Positions 19,802 through 30,317 of a stretch of DNA of 64,000 nt are shown piece after piece. A model generated the notes under the pieces. It did no database searches. It had not been told where the DNA came from and saw nothing but the letters and a program-made list of their open reading frames with translations. The stretch spans positions 36,692-100,691 of the forward strand of contig JACVJC010000004.1 in the NCBI GenBank assembly GCA_015711795.1. The letters are read 5' to 3'. This stretch comes from Candidatus Geothermocultor quzhuomuensis. GTDB lineage: Bacteria > Actinomycetota > Aquicultoria > Geothermocultorales > Geothermocultoraceae. Position numbers and translations under genes: made by a program. How positions within the stretch are numbered: position 1 is the stretch's first letter; every line of letters starts with the position of its first letter.

Positions 19802-21728
19802 TCTTGTTAACTCTTTTTAAGCCATCAAGAGCTGGCTCAAAATTTGGTTTCAAAATTAAAACCTTTTGAAAAGCCTCTTTTGCTTTAAGGAGAAATCCAT
19901 TTTCTTCATAAAAAAGACCAAGATTGAAAAGACCCTCGTAAAAATTGGGGTCTATCATGAGAGCTAATTTAAATTCCTCTTCAGCCTTCTCAAATAAACC
20001 TCTCCGAGCATACAAAACACCTAAGCGGTTTTTAATTTCAGGTTGGTAAGGATTGTCTTGGTTAGCTTTTTGGCACCAGAAAAGAGCTTTTTGCAACAAT
20101 TTCTCATCCCCAAAGATTTTACTCCCCTCAAGATAAAGGTCAGCTAATTTGAGTTCAGCATCCCAGCTATTCATTTTAAGCGAATCAAGAAAAACCTTAA
20201 CTCCCTTTTCAAAAAGTTTTCTATTTCTTTCATCAAAGGCTTCTTTTAAATAAGAAGAAGCTAAAAAGCGCTGATAAAAATAGTCATTGGAAAGATGATT
20301 CGCCATAAGAAGATATTCTCTTGTTTTCTTTGAAGCGACATTTCCTTCCCTTAAACCACTAGCGGTATAAGTATCAGCTAAAAGTGACCTTGGAGTGAGA
20401 AAAACTCCAACCAAAAAAACAAGCAAAATGAAAAAAATTAAAAAAGGCTGGAATGGCTGAAAAAATTTCATATCTTTAAATTTAAAATCCACTTTCTCCC
20501 TGGTAAATAAGAAAGTAGAGAGCCCAAGGAGAACCCAAAAGACTGGTGTGACCTCTACAGTAGTAAAACTAAATTTAAGAGTAGTTAAATAAGAAATAAA
20601 AGAAGCTAAAAATCCAATTTCTAAAGAGGATTTCATCTTTTTCAATAAAAAAAGTAATAAGCTAAGGTAAAACCAAAAATAAGCAAGAATGCCTAAAAGT
20701 CCAGAGGATATTCCATTTTCTAACAAATCATTATGCACTCTCCCCCCAGCACTATATTTTTCTGGGTCATGTTTAACCCAATTAATACTCCTTTCTTTGT
20801 AATATAAGGTCCAAAAAGAGCCAAGTCCAAAACCCAAGATAGGTTTTTTTGCTATCAGCTTGGTAGCAATTTGATAAAGATAAAGGCGGGCTTCCTTCTC
20901 CCAATCTCTAAGAGAAGTGACTCGCTTTATTAGGTCACTTCGAAAAGGAAATAAAAGTAAGAAAATTAAAACAAAGGTGAGAAAAAGCCAAAGGAGTTTC
21001 TTTCTTTCCTTTTTAAAAAGAAAAAAAACAAAAATTCCAACTATCGTGCCAAGCCATGCCGCCCGAGAAAAAGTCAAAGAAAGAGCTAAAAAGAGAATTA
21101 AAATTGAGAGAAAAACTAAATATTTAAGGAAACCCCCCTCTTTAATCCAAAAATGAAAAAAAAATCCAATCAAGAGAGGAATAACTAAAGAAAGAAAGGC
21201 CCCAAAATAGGTAGGATTGCCCATAGTTGAAAAAGCCTGATAATTAAGGGATTTCCAGTTTAAAAAATCAATTTTAAAATACTGAAAAATTCCATAAACC
21301 GAAGCTAAAACCGAAGAAAAAAGTAAAGCTCTAAATAATCGGTTAATTTTGCTTTCATCAAAAGAAGCCTGACTAACCAAGAAAAAAAGCAAAAAATAGA
21401 AAAAGAAAGTGAAAAATCCTTCCCGATACTGATAGACATCGAAAAGACTCCGGTAGAGGTCAATTGAAAATAAGGTTGAAAGTAAAATTAAAGAAAAATA
21501 AAGAAAAAAGGGGGAAATGAGAGGAGTTTTAAAAAAAATAATTTTCCCTTTAAGGAGTGAAGATAAAAGAAAGAAAAGTATCAAAATAAGACAAGTTAAA
21601 GCTAAAAAAGTAAGCTTGGGAAGATTAAAAATATCCATCCCCCACGGATTTATAATTAAAGGAAAAAGAAGGAAAAAAAGAAAGATTACCCAGAAAGAAG
21701 TAGTATCATATGAGTTTACCCATCCCAT
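19794..21728 (-). CDS. O-antigen ligase/polymerase-like membrane protein with C-terminal TPRs (tandem paralogue)
   Basis: VHNDLLENGISSGLLGILAYFWF, C-terminal TPRs (ARRGLFEKAEEEFKLALMIDPN). Confidence 0.85.
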   Translation of the reverse strand: MGWVNSYDTTSFWVIFLFFLLFPLIINPWGMDIFNLPKLTFLALTCLILILFFLLSSLLKGKIIFFKTPLISPFFLYFSLILLSTLFSIDLYRSLFDVYQYREGFFTFFFYFLLFFLVSQASFDESKINRLFRALLFSSVLASVYGIFQYFKIDFLNWKSLNYQAFSTMGNPTYFGAFLSLVIPLLIGFFFHFWIKEGGFLKYLVFLSILILFLALSLTFSRAAWLGTIVGIFVFFLFKKERKKLLWLFLTFVLIFLLLFPFRSDLIKRVTSLRDWEKEARLYLYQIATKLIAKKPILGFGLGSFWTLYYKERSINWVKHDPEKYSAGGRVHNDLLENGISSGLLGILAYFWFYLSLLLFLLKKMKSSLEIGFLASFISYLTTLKFSFTTVEVTPVFWVLLGLSTFLFTREKVDFKFKDMKFFQPFQPFLIFFILLVFLVGVFLTPRSLLADTYTASGLREGNVASKKTREYLLMANHLSNDYFYQRFLASSYLKEAFDERNRKLFEKGVKVFLDSLKMNSWDAELKLADLYLEGSKIFGDEKLLQKALFWCQKANQDNPYQPEIKNRLGVLYARRGLFEKAEEEFKLALMIDPNFYEGLFNLGLFYEENGFLLKAKEAFQKVLILKPNFEPALDGLKRVNKNE

Positions 21729-21731
21729 TGT

Positions 21732-22313
21732 TCATCTTTTATCTCGAATCAAACTCATTGCTTCAGCTCTAGTTGCCTCATTCTTCTTAAAAATTCCCCT
21801 GACTGCAGAAGTTACAGTGATTGAACCTGGCTTATTGACTCCCCTCATGCTCATACAAAGGTGTTCTGCCTCAACTACTACAAGAACCCCTCGAGGATTT
21901 AGCGCTTTAACAATAACTTCAGCAATAGCAGTAGTAAGCCTCTCTTGAACTTGTGGTCTTTTAGCAAGAATATCCACTACTCTAGCTAGTTTACTTATCC
22001 CAGTTATTCTCCCATCTTTAGCCGGAATGTAAGCCACATGAGCCTGCCCAATAAAAGGCATTAAATGATGTTCACAAACTGAATACAAAGGGATATTTTT
22101 AACTAAAACCATTTCATCATGATTTTCAGCAAATTTGGGCTCAATAATTTGGAGTGGGTCTTCGAAAAGTCCACCAAAAATCTCTTCGTACATATTAGCA
22201 ACGCGTCTTGGAGTATCCTTTAAGCTAGAGCGGTTTATGTCTTCTCCAATTCCCTCGAGAATAAGTTTTACTCCTTGCTCAATCTTTTCCTTATCCAAAA
22301 AAGTACTCTCCAT
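21732..22313 (-). CDS. folE: GTP cyclohydrolase I
   Basis: [32 protein letters not shown]. Confidence 0.96.
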   Translation of the reverse strand: MESTFLDKEKIEQGVKLILEGIGEDINRSSLKDTPRRVANMYEEIFGGLFEDPLQIIEPKFAENHDEMVLVKNIPLYSVCEHHLMPFIGQAHVAYIPAKDGRITGISKLARVVDILAKRPQVQERLTTAIAEVIVKALNPRGVLVVVEAEHLCMSMRGVNKPGSITVTSAVRGIFKKNEATRAEAMSLIRDKR

Positions 22314-22364
22314 CCATTAAAAGTATAGGACTAAAATAAGGGGAAAGGTCAAAAAAATAGTTTA

Positions 22365-24278
22365 TTAATTTTCAGCAGGTCTTAACTCTCCCGGTATTTT
22401 CTCAATTTTTTTCTTCCTCTCAAGTTGTAGCTCAGTTTTCTCCTCAACCTCAACTGTTTTCTCTTTAACTTCTTTGGAAATGTATCCTTTTTCTAAAAGT
22501 TCTTCAAGCTCCTCCTTATCAAGGGTTTCTTTCTCCATTAAATATTTAGCAGTTAAGTCTAACTTTTTCTTGTTTTCTTCTAAAATATTTTTAGCCTTCT
22601 CAAATGCTTCATCAACAATTCGTCTAATCTCCTTATCTATTTCAAAAGCTATTTCAGGACTGTAGTCAGGTTGAGCTGCCAAATCTTTCCCCAAAAAAAC
22701 GAGGTCTTGCTTTTGACCCAAAGTTAATGGGCCTAGTTTATCACTCATTCCATACTCACAAACCATTTTTCGAGCAATCTTAGTTGCTCTCTCCAAATCA
22801 TCTTGAGAGCCAGTGGTAACATCATTAAAAATCATTATTTCCGCTACTCTTCCCCCAAGAAGCATTGCCAACTCATCCATTAGTTCAGAACGAGAAACCA
22901 AATAACGGTCTTCAGTAGGTAAAGTCAATGTATAGCCAAGAGCCCTCCCTCTTGGAATAATAGAAATTTTATGAACTTGATTAGTATGAGGTAAAATATG
23001 AGCAACTAATGCATGGCCAGATTCATGGTAAGCAATAATCTCTTTTTCCTTTTCACTAATGATTCTAGTTCTTCTCTCAGGACCTGCTAAGACGCGATCA
23101 ATTGCCTCTTCCATTTCAACCATATCAATTTGTTTCTTTCCATGACGAGCAGACAAAATAGCTGCTTCATTGACCATATTTGCTAAATCAGCCCCAGTAA
23201 AGCCAGGGGTTCTTCTGGCTAAAACTTCAAGGTCAACAGTTTTATCTAAAGGTTTGTCCCGAGTATGAACTTTTAAAATGCCTTTTCTCCCTTCAAGGTC
23301 AGGTCGATCAACAACAATGTGACGATCAAATCTCCCAGGTCGCAAAAGGGCTGGGTCTAAGATATCTGGTCTATTAGTAGCAGCTATTAAAATAATATTG
23401 TCCTTTACATCAAATCCATCCATCTCAACTAAAAGCTGGTTAAGTGTTTGCTCTCTTTCATCATGCCCACCTCCAAGTCCCGCTCCTCGATGCCGCCCTA
23501 CCGCATCAATCTCATCGATAAAGATAATACAGGGAGCATTAGCTTTAGCCTGGTCAAATAAGTCTCTAACTCGTGAAGCTCCTACGCCAACAAACATTTC
23601 AACAAATTCAGAGCCACTAATTGAGAAGAAGGGTACTTTTGCCTCTCCGGCTACAGCACGAGCTAAAAGAGTCTTGCCAGAACCAGGTGGACCATAAAGA
23701 ATCAACCCTTTGGGTATCCTTGCACCCATCGATTGAAATTTTGCTGGATTAGAAAGGTATTCCTTAATTTCCTGGAGCTCCTCCACCGCTTCATCAAGCC
23801 CTGCTACATCTTTAAAAGTCACCCGAGGATAATCTTTCGTTGCTTTTCTAGCTCGACTTTTGCCAAATGACATTACCTTATTACCACTCCCCTGAACCTG
23901 CTGAAACATAAAAATCCAAAGAAGAAAAATTAAACCAAAAGGAAGGAGATTAATTAAAATCGAGAGCCACATAGTATTTTGAGGGTCAATTTCAATCTTA
24001 ACACCATGTTTCAGAAGTTTATCTGCAATATCATAAGTTTCAACATAGTTGGTCTCAAATAATTCACCATTTTTATATTTCCCTTTAATTAGATGGTCTC
24101 TCTCTAAAATCTTAGCTTCCTTGACTTGCTTTGACTCTACCGCAGCCACAAACTTGTCAAAAGTCACTTTTTTATAAGAAGGTGAATTAAAGAAACTATT
24201 GCGAGCAAGGAACAAAATCAAAATAACAATCAAAAAGTAAAAAGCAACATTCTTTAATTTCTTTTGCAAAGTAAACAC
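22365..24278 (-). CDS. ftsH: ATP-dependent zinc metalloprotease FtsH
   Basis: [38 protein letters not shown]. Confidence 0.97.
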   Translation of the reverse strand: MFTLQKKLKNVAFYFLIVILILFLARNSFFNSPSYKKVTFDKFVAAVESKQVKEAKILERDHLIKGKYKNGELFETNYVETYDIADKLLKHGVKIEIDPQNTMWLSILINLLPFGLIFLLWIFMFQQVQGSGNKVMSFGKSRARKATKDYPRVTFKDVAGLDEAVEELQEIKEYLSNPAKFQSMGARIPKGLILYGPPGSGKTLLARAVAGEAKVPFFSISGSEFVEMFVGVGASRVRDLFDQAKANAPCIIFIDEIDAVGRHRGAGLGGGHDEREQTLNQLLVEMDGFDVKDNIILIAATNRPDILDPALLRPGRFDRHIVVDRPDLEGRKGILKVHTRDKPLDKTVDLEVLARRTPGFTGADLANMVNEAAILSARHGKKQIDMVEMEEAIDRVLAGPERRTRIISEKEKEIIAYHESGHALVAHILPHTNQVHKISIIPRGRALGYTLTLPTEDRYLVSRSELMDELAMLLGGRVAEIMIFNDVTTGSQDDLERATKIARKMVCEYGMSDKLGPLTLGQKQDLVFLGKDLAAQPDYSPEIAFEIDKEIRRIVDEAFEKAKNILEENKKKLDLTAKYLMEKETLDKEELEELLEKGYISKEVKEKTVEVEEKTELQLERKKKIEKIPGELRPAEN

Positions 24279-24329
24279 TCCCTTAAATTTCTAGCCTAAA
24301 TATTATCACAATTTGGAGAAAGGAGCAAT

Positions 24330-24872
24330 TTAACCTTCTGAAATAGCCTCTTCCTTGAGGAAATAAATGTCAGGAAGATTCCGGAATTTCTCATTAAAAT
24401 CTAACCCATATCCAACAACAAAACAGTTAGGAATACTAAAGCCCAAATACTTAATCTCCAAAGGGACTCTTTGTTTGCCTTCCTTACTTAATAAAGCACA
24501 TACCTCTAAACTAGCTGGATTTCTAGCTTTTAAATTTCTTATTAAATAATTTAAGGTCAAGCCAGTGTCAATGATATCCTCGACCAAAAGCAAATGACGA
24601 TTCTTAACATCTTGGTCTAAATCCTTTAAAATTCTAACTATCCCTGAAGTTTTAGTCGATGATCCATAACTCGAAACAACCATAAAGTCAATTTCAAGTG
24701 GGATTTTCAACTCCCTGACTAAATCAGCTAAAAAAATTATTGCCCCGCGCAAAATCCCAATAATTAAAATAGATTTCCCCTTATAGTCACGGGAAATTTT
24801 CTCTGCTAGCTCTTTAACCTTCTCCTTAATTTGTTTTCGATTAATAACTATCTCACCTAGATATTTTTCCAC
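24330..24872 (-). CDS. hpt: Hypoxanthine phosphoribosyltransferase
   Basis: FMVVSSYGSSTKTSG, LLVEDIIDTGLTLNYL. Confidence 0.95.
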   Translation of the reverse strand: MEKYLGEIVINRKQIKEKVKELAEKISRDYKGKSILIIGILRGAIIFLADLVRELKIPLEIDFMVVSSYGSSTKTSGIVRILKDLDQDVKNRHLLLVEDIIDTGLTLNYLIRNLKARNPASLEVCALLSKEGKQRVPLEIKYLGFSIPNCFVVGYGLDFNEKFRNLPDIYFLKEEAISEG

Positions 24873-26301
24873 TTCTCCCTCTTTTTACCTCTTTGGCCTC
24901 GAGGATAAGAACTTCGGATGTTTCATCAGTTACTTTAAATTTTTCACTAATTCGATATCCAACCACCCAAACTATTTCACCATTCGATTCTACTAAAGGA
25001 ATTTGATCCCGCACCCTAAAAGGAACTTTATTATCAACTAAGAAATCTTGAAGTTTTTTTTCCTTATCCATACCCAAAGGAACAAATCTATCGCCTGGAA
25101 GTCGACTCCTCAAAATAAGAGGTAATTTAACCTTATCAGCATCAAGGTAAGCTTTTGATGACTTTTTGCTGATTGATAAGTCTTTAGCAGATTTAACTTT
25201 AGCATGAATACTAATATTTAAATCACTAAGCTCGACTGAGCCAGGCACTTTAATTTCAATTGGTTGGATGATTTTTTTTCTTAAACAATCTTTTCGAGCT
25301 ATTATTATATTACCATATTCCCCAATAGCCACTAAATTTGATGGTAAATCAATCTGGAAGTGAGAAGAAGGTTGAGAAAAAGCAGTTAAAATTGATTCGA
25401 TGTGTTTAAACTCTATCCCCTTCAAATCCTCTTTAAGTGCCTTGATTATGTTTCTTAAAATTCTTCTCTGGATTGATTTGGTAAGTTTTTTGAAAGGGGA
25501 GATGGAAATTTGATAAAAACCTTCTCTTTCCTTAACCACTTGGTATTGTTTTCTTTTGGCAATCTCCTCTAAAAAATCTTTCTCTTCGGAGATAATTTCC
25601 ATTGTTTGAGAAAGATTCTTCTTAAAATTGGGATTGTAAGCAACAAGGTATGGAATTAAATAATAACGAATCTTACTTCTCAAGTTTGAACTGCTAAGAT
25701 TAGTTTCATCAATCCGATAAGAGATTCCTTTCCTGCGACAATATCTTTCAATCTCTATTCGCTCCATCTCAATCAAGGGTCTGATAATTTTGCCTCTCAC
25801 TGGAGGTATTCCAACCAAACCATCCGTTCCTGTTCCTCGAATTAACCTCATTAAAAAAGTTTCTATTTGGTCATCCGCTTGGTGACCTAGAGCAATTTTA
25901 GTTGCTTTAAGCTCATTAGCAGTTTTACTAAGGAGTCTGTACCGAGCCAACCTCCCTGCTTCTTCTAGAGACAAATGTTTTCGTCGAGCAAAAGCTGGGA
26001 CATCAAAAGAGAAAATGCTTTTGGGAATCCTCAACTTATCAGCTAAAGCACTAACAAAAAGAGCATCTTCCTGAGAGCTCTCACCTCTGATTTTATGGTC
26101 GAGGTGAAAAAGGTGAAGTGAGTATTTAAGAATGGGGGCTAAAGCATCAAGAACATAAAGAAGACTGGTTGAATCAGGACCTCCGGAAACAGCAATTAAA
26201 ACATAATCACCTTCCTCAATCATCTTATGCTTTTTTATGGTCGCCAGAACATTTCTCTCAAACTCATCTAATTTTTCTGCTACCATCCCCATCCTCATCA
26301 C
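24853..26301 (-). CDS. tilS: tRNA(Ile)-lysidine synthase
   Basis: YVLIAVSGGPDSTSLLYVL; C-terminal TilS domain; adjacent to hpt. Confidence 0.95.
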   Translation of the reverse strand: MMRMGMVAEKLDEFERNVLATIKKHKMIEEGDYVLIAVSGGPDSTSLLYVLDALAPILKYSLHLFHLDHKIRGESSQEDALFVSALADKLRIPKSIFSFDVPAFARRKHLSLEEAGRLARYRLLSKTANELKATKIALGHQADDQIETFLMRLIRGTGTDGLVGIPPVRGKIIRPLIEMERIEIERYCRRKGISYRIDETNLSSSNLRSKIRYYLIPYLVAYNPNFKKNLSQTMEIISEEKDFLEEIAKRKQYQVVKEREGFYQISISPFKKLTKSIQRRILRNIIKALKEDLKGIEFKHIESILTAFSQPSSHFQIDLPSNLVAIGEYGNIIIARKDCLRKKIIQPIEIKVPGSVELSDLNISIHAKVKSAKDLSISKKSSKAYLDADKVKLPLILRSRLPGDRFVPLGMDKEKKLQDFLVDNKVPFRVRDQIPLVESNGEIVWVVGYRISEKFKVTDETSEVLILEAKEVKRGRSGKISR

Positions 26302-26399
26302 TATTGAGTATAAGTATTCAAAGGGAAAAGTTCAACGAAGCCAAAAATAGAATTTTAACTAGCTTTGTTTGGAACTCGGTCACGAAAAAATTTAAAAAA

Positions 26400-27506
26400 T
26401 TAATCTCCCAAACTTAAAAATTTTAAGATGCCCTGAGCTATCCCTTGCGCAATCTTCCTCTGAAAATCAGGTTGATTTAATAATCTGTCCTCTTCAGGAT
26501 TGGTTAAAAAGCCAACTTCTACTAAAATAACAGGCACCCTTGACCAATTAAAGCCTGAAAGGTCGGAACGAGCAACTAATCCATTATCTTTTAAACCAGT
26601 AGACTTAACTAACTCACTTTGAACAAGTTTAGCTGCCTTAAAGCTCGCCTGATAAAACAATTCAGTCCATTTGTTTCTAGCTGGATATAAAGTTGAGGCA
26701 CCTCTTTGAGATGAATTAAGGCTACCGTCAGCATGTATCCTCACAAAGATTTGAACTCTATGTTTATTTGCTATGGCGGCTCTTTGAACATTGCTCAAAT
26801 TGACATTATCAGAAGTTCTAGTCATCACTACCTTAACCTTTTCCCTTTCTAAAACCTCCTTTAGCTTTAAAGCGATTTCCAAATTCACTTGAGATTCAGG
26901 TTTTTTAGTTAAAACTCCTTTCGTTCCCCCTCGGCATTTTTCTTTCATAACAGGGGAACCTGGACCTATTGGTTCAAGTTCCAAATTAGCCTTTCTTTGA
27001 TGACCGGGGTCTAAGCAAACAACATATGAGCTTTTCTTTTCTCTAATTTTTTCCTTTCTTACCTTCTCAAAAACCATTTTCTCATTGGAAGTATCACTAT
27101 CAGGAATGGTGACGCTAGCTCTAACTTTAATCTCGCTTTCTTCCCCAATTATCCAAACTACCCATCCCTCTTTAACTAACTCACCTGAAGAAGGCATCTG
27201 CCAAACAATTAAATGACTCTCCCGCCCCAAGTTTTCTTCCCACTTGAGCTTTAAATTAAGGTCTTTACAAATAATTTGAGCTTCATTTAATGTCTTACCT
27301 AACAAATTAGGCATAGGGAAATATCCCTTTTTTAACTCCTCTTCCTTTTTTTCTTTAGCTTCCTTTAATTCTTCTTTTAAAAAAGGTTTCCTTTGCTTAC
27401 CAGCACAAGCAAAAGATAAGAAAAAAAAGAAGAGAAAGAGAATAAAAAAGAAGAGAAATCTTTTTGTTGTTTTAAAAAAAATGAAAGAACTAGTTTTTAC
27501 CCTCAT
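26400..27506 (-). CDS. N-acetylmuramoyl-L-alanine amidase (Amidase_3) with N-terminal PASTA-like domain
   Basis: Lipoprotein-like/TM N-terminus, MPNLLGKTLNEAQIICKDLNLKL PASTA, VVCLDPGHQ..., IHADGSLNSSQRGASTLYP, VILVEVGFLTNPEED. Confidence 0.88.
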   Translation of the reverse strand: MRVKTSSFIFFKTTKRFLFFFILFLFFFFLSFACAGKQRKPFLKEELKEAKEKKEEELKKGYFPMPNLLGKTLNEAQIICKDLNLKLKWEENLGRESHLIVWQMPSSGELVKEGWVVWIIGEESEIKVRASVTIPDSDTSNEKMVFEKVRKEKIREKKSSYVVCLDPGHQRKANLELEPIGPGSPVMKEKCRGGTKGVLTKKPESQVNLEIALKLKEVLEREKVKVVMTRTSDNVNLSNVQRAAIANKHRVQIFVRIHADGSLNSSQRGASTLYPARNKWTELFYQASFKAAKLVQSELVKSTGLKDNGLVARSDLSGFNWSRVPVILVEVGFLTNPEEDRLLNQPDFQRKIAQGIAQGILKFLSLGD

Positions 27507-27847
27507 CTTAAATAATAATCAAAAGCATTCTTCAAGATAAGAACCGTTGAGAGAGAACCACTAACAGAAATTTTCCTTTGAAAAAAAAGGGGATCAAAAT
27601 CTAAAAAACCTAAATAAAGCAGCAAAAACCTCAAACCAGAACCTGAAAAAATTACCCTTGGCTTTGCATCAAACACTCTTGATAGCCCTCCTTTTTCAAT
27701 TTTAAAATAAAACAATTGAGATGAGCCTTTAAATGAAAAAGCTAAAACTTCCCCCTCAATTAATTGCAAATTCTTACTGAAATCTTTATTCTTATTAAGA
27801 GATGAGATAGCAAAAAGAACTAATTTTTCTCGTAATTTTTCAATCAT
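27503..27847 (-). CDS. SCP2 sterol-binding domain protein, UbiT-like
   Basis: LFFQRKISVSGSLSTVLILKNAFDYYL resembles the SCP2/UbiT C-terminal signature; overlaps the U32 gene. Confidence 0.7.
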   Translation of the reverse strand: MIEKLREKLVLFAISSLNKNKDFSKNLQLIEGEVLAFSFKGSSQLFYFKIEKGGLSRVFDAKPRVIFSGSGLRFLLLYLGFLDFDPLFFQRKISVSGSLSTVLILKNAFDYYLR

Positions 27848-28712
27848 ATTTCCTTACCATTGGTTGAGATTTTAACTTCTTGTTGCTTAAAGAAAAAAGA
27901 ATTTTTTTTGCTTTGCTTAAAGGAATTTTTTTACTAATAGCACCATCAATAGTTTCAACTATCTCTCTTACCTTTTCTATTAAGGGGTAAACTCTAAGAT
28001 ATTTTATCCCTAGTGCTTCTATCTCTGGTAAGTGTGATAAAAGAGAAAAAACTTTGCCACTATAAATAACCGTTCCATTGACTAAAAAAAGAGTTTTTCT
28101 CTCTAAGTTTTCTAATAACATCTCTTTAACTTTATAACAAGCAAAGCCACAAGTTTTTCTTTCTCTCCCAAAAGCTTTGGCCGTAAAACAGCACCAAGAA
28201 TAAGCTAAAGGAAAATGCCCATAAACAGGCAACTCCAAGGGAACTTTTAAAGATTTTGCTACTTTTTTTAAAGATTCAAAATTAAGGTCAAAACCTAAAA
28301 CTACTTGACTCGCTCCCCAACTTGCTAAAATTTCAGCATCGATGGGATTATAAATATTCAAAGTTGGACCTATAGTCAAAGGCATTTGGTAATACTGCCT
28401 TTGAATAAAATTTAAAAAACCAAGGCTGTTGACTTCTACTCCATCCGCTAGTTTCATAAGTCGGTTATTTCTTTTAAAGTCTTCTTTTGTGGTAGCCAAA
28501 ACTTGAGTTGAAAAAATAACCTCTTTACCTCCTCTCTCTAAGAAATCTCTTATTCTTGAAAAAAGTTTTCTATCTAAAACCTCCCTCTTGCTACAGCCAA
28601 TCTCACCAACATAAACTCTTCCAACTTGAGGTAAAGAGGCAACTTCTTGATAAAAATGGATTAACTTTTCCTCCCCAAAATTGGTGGGAATAGGACCAAT
28701 TGATATCTTCAT
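27840..28712 (-). CDS. Peptidase U32 family protein, UbiV-like
   Basis: VYVGEIGCSKREVL and WCCFTAKAFGRERKTCGFACYKV (C-X12-C-X3-C) U32 Fe-S cysteines. Confidence 0.8.
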   Translation of the reverse strand: MKISIGPIPTNFGEEKLIHFYQEVASLPQVGRVYVGEIGCSKREVLDRKLFSRIRDFLERGGKEVIFSTQVLATTKEDFKRNNRLMKLADGVEVNSLGFLNFIQRQYYQMPLTIGPTLNIYNPIDAEILASWGASQVVLGFDLNFESLKKVAKSLKVPLELPVYGHFPLAYSWCCFTAKAFGRERKTCGFACYKVKEMLLENLERKTLFLVNGTVIYSGKVFSLLSHLPEIEALGIKYLRVYPLIEKVREIVETIDGAISKKIPLSKAKKILFSLSNKKLKSQPMVRKYD

Positions 28713-29713
28713 TTAGTTAAAAAACAACCTAAAGTAAATTTTTCTCGGGCAAAAAGGGCATCAAGCCTTTTTTGCCAAACTTCCTCCACCTTATAAGTAG
28801 CAGGGTTATCAAAGTAAACTTTGAGTGCTTGCTGAAAAATAAAGGTAGATTCTTTAATGAACCTTTTTGAGCCTTGGCGACCCTCAATAATAACAGTGTC
28901 AATCCCTGTTTTAATAAGTTGAGGAAAGATAGATAAAGCATTAAGCAAAAGAGGACTTTGAAAAGAATAACCCTTTTCACCTGTGAAAAGATTGAAATAT
29001 TTTCCCCGACAGGGAGTTGGATAATAACAAAGTTCTTCAGGTGAAAGTTCATTTAAGAGATAGCCATTAAGTCTCATTTTTAAAATCCCATCTTCATTCC
29101 CTAATTCAACTAACTCAGTAGGAGAACAAAGACTTAAACTATTATCAGAAATATTTGTGAAATAAGAAGAAAGAAGACATCGGCCTTCATAATTAATACA
29201 AATAGGACCAAAAACAAATACTTCTAACTCAAGATTGGAAAAGTCTCTAATTTCTTTAATTTCATCAAGGGTTAAAACTTGTGGAAGAATAACTCCTTTA
29301 ATCTTAAACTTTCTCTCAAATAACTTTATCGATTCTAAATTAGAAGCTCCAGCCCGAGCGCTAAGCCAAATAGGTAAGCTGGGAAAATTCTCCGAAGTAT
29401 ATTTGAGAAGAGCTAAATCAGCTAGGATAATTCCATCCATTTTTAGATGATAAGCTGTTTCAATAGCCTTAAAACACTCATCAATTTGGAGAAATTGGGG
29501 GAAAAGGTCAAGGATAAGGCAAATTTCAACCTTTTTTGAATGAGCATAATCTATCCCTGCTTTGAGATCACCTAGCGAGAGTTTCGAGCCAGAGAAATGG
29601 TAAATACTAATTGGCAAACTTAAACTAGTGTAAACACCATCAACCCCTTGTTCAACAGCTTTTTTTAGACTTGGAAGACCGCCTGTGACTACCTTCAGCT
29701 TTGTCTTCTTCAT
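28709..29713 (-). CDS. Peptidase U32 family protein, UbiU-like
   Basis: VFVFGPICINYEGRCLLSSYFTNISDNSLSLC...PTPCRGKYFNLF; IEGRQGSKRF. Confidence 0.85.
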   Translation of the reverse strand: MKKTKLKVVTGGLPSLKKAVEQGVDGVYTSLSLPISIYHFSGSKLSLGDLKAGIDYAHSKKVEICLILDLFPQFLQIDECFKAIETAYHLKMDGIILADLALLKYTSENFPSLPIWLSARAGASNLESIKLFERKFKIKGVILPQVLTLDEIKEIRDFSNLELEVFVFGPICINYEGRCLLSSYFTNISDNSLSLCSPTELVELGNEDGILKMRLNGYLLNELSPEELCYYPTPCRGKYFNLFTGEKGYSFQSPLLLNALSIFPQLIKTGIDTVIIEGRQGSKRFIKESTFIFQQALKVYFDNPATYKVEEVWQKRLDALFAREKFTLGCFLTK

Positions 29714-29800
29714 TCACTAACGGAGCTCCTATCCATAAGCGAGATGGCAATTCCTCAATAAAATTAATGAAGAAGAAAGGAATTGTCAAGGAAGAGAAGG

Positions 29801-30286
29801 TTAAATCTTTCCAATCTTCTTTATTTCACCTTCTTTTAACTTGAGTTCCATTGCTTTTTGGACTAATTTTTTTTCAAAGGGAGACAACTTTGGAGAAAAA
29901 ATTTCAACTAGAGGAAGAAGAACAAAACTCCGTTTAAATAAACCAGGATGAGGAAGAGCTAAATTTTTTTCATCAAGAGATAAATCTTCATAAAGTAAGA
30001 TATCAATATCGATAAGGCGAGGTCCCCAGCGAATAGTTCTTTGACGTCCCATTTTTTTCTCAATCTTTTGACAAAGCTTTAAAAGTTCTTGAGGTGAAAG
30101 GGAAGTCTCAACTTTAATAACAATATTGTAAAAGTCTTCCTGCTCAAGACAACCATAAGGTTTTGTTTGATAAAGAGAGGATTTTTTCTCTATCTTGATT
30201 CCTGATTGAGAAAGAAGCTCAAGAGCTTTCTTTAAATTTCCTTTTTTATCTCCTAAATTTGACCCTAACCCTAAATAAATTCCCAC
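29801..30286 (-). CDS. folK: 2-amino-4-hydroxy-6-hydroxymethyldihydropteridine pyrophosphokinase
   Basis: YLGLGSNLGDKKGNLKKAL, RWGPRLIDIDILLYED, LPHPGLFKRSFVLLPL. Confidence 0.96.
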   Translation of the reverse strand: MGIYLGLGSNLGDKKGNLKKALELLSQSGIKIEKKSSLYQTKPYGCLEQEDFYNIVIKVETSLSPQELLKLCQKIEKKMGRQRTIRWGPRLIDIDILLYEDLSLDEKNLALPHPGLFKRSFVLLPLVEIFSPKLSPFEKKLVQKAMELKLKEGEIKKIGKI

Positions 30287-30317
30287 CGCACTCGCCTCAC
30301 CGACTTACCACTTTCCT

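Noticed and set aside
23398-23697. Plus-strand ORF of 99 aa antisense to ftsH (and similar shadow ORFs, e.g. 35517-35951, 44280-44591, 39649-39933)
   Set aside because: Opposite-strand shadows of well supported genes with biased composition; no independent evidence.
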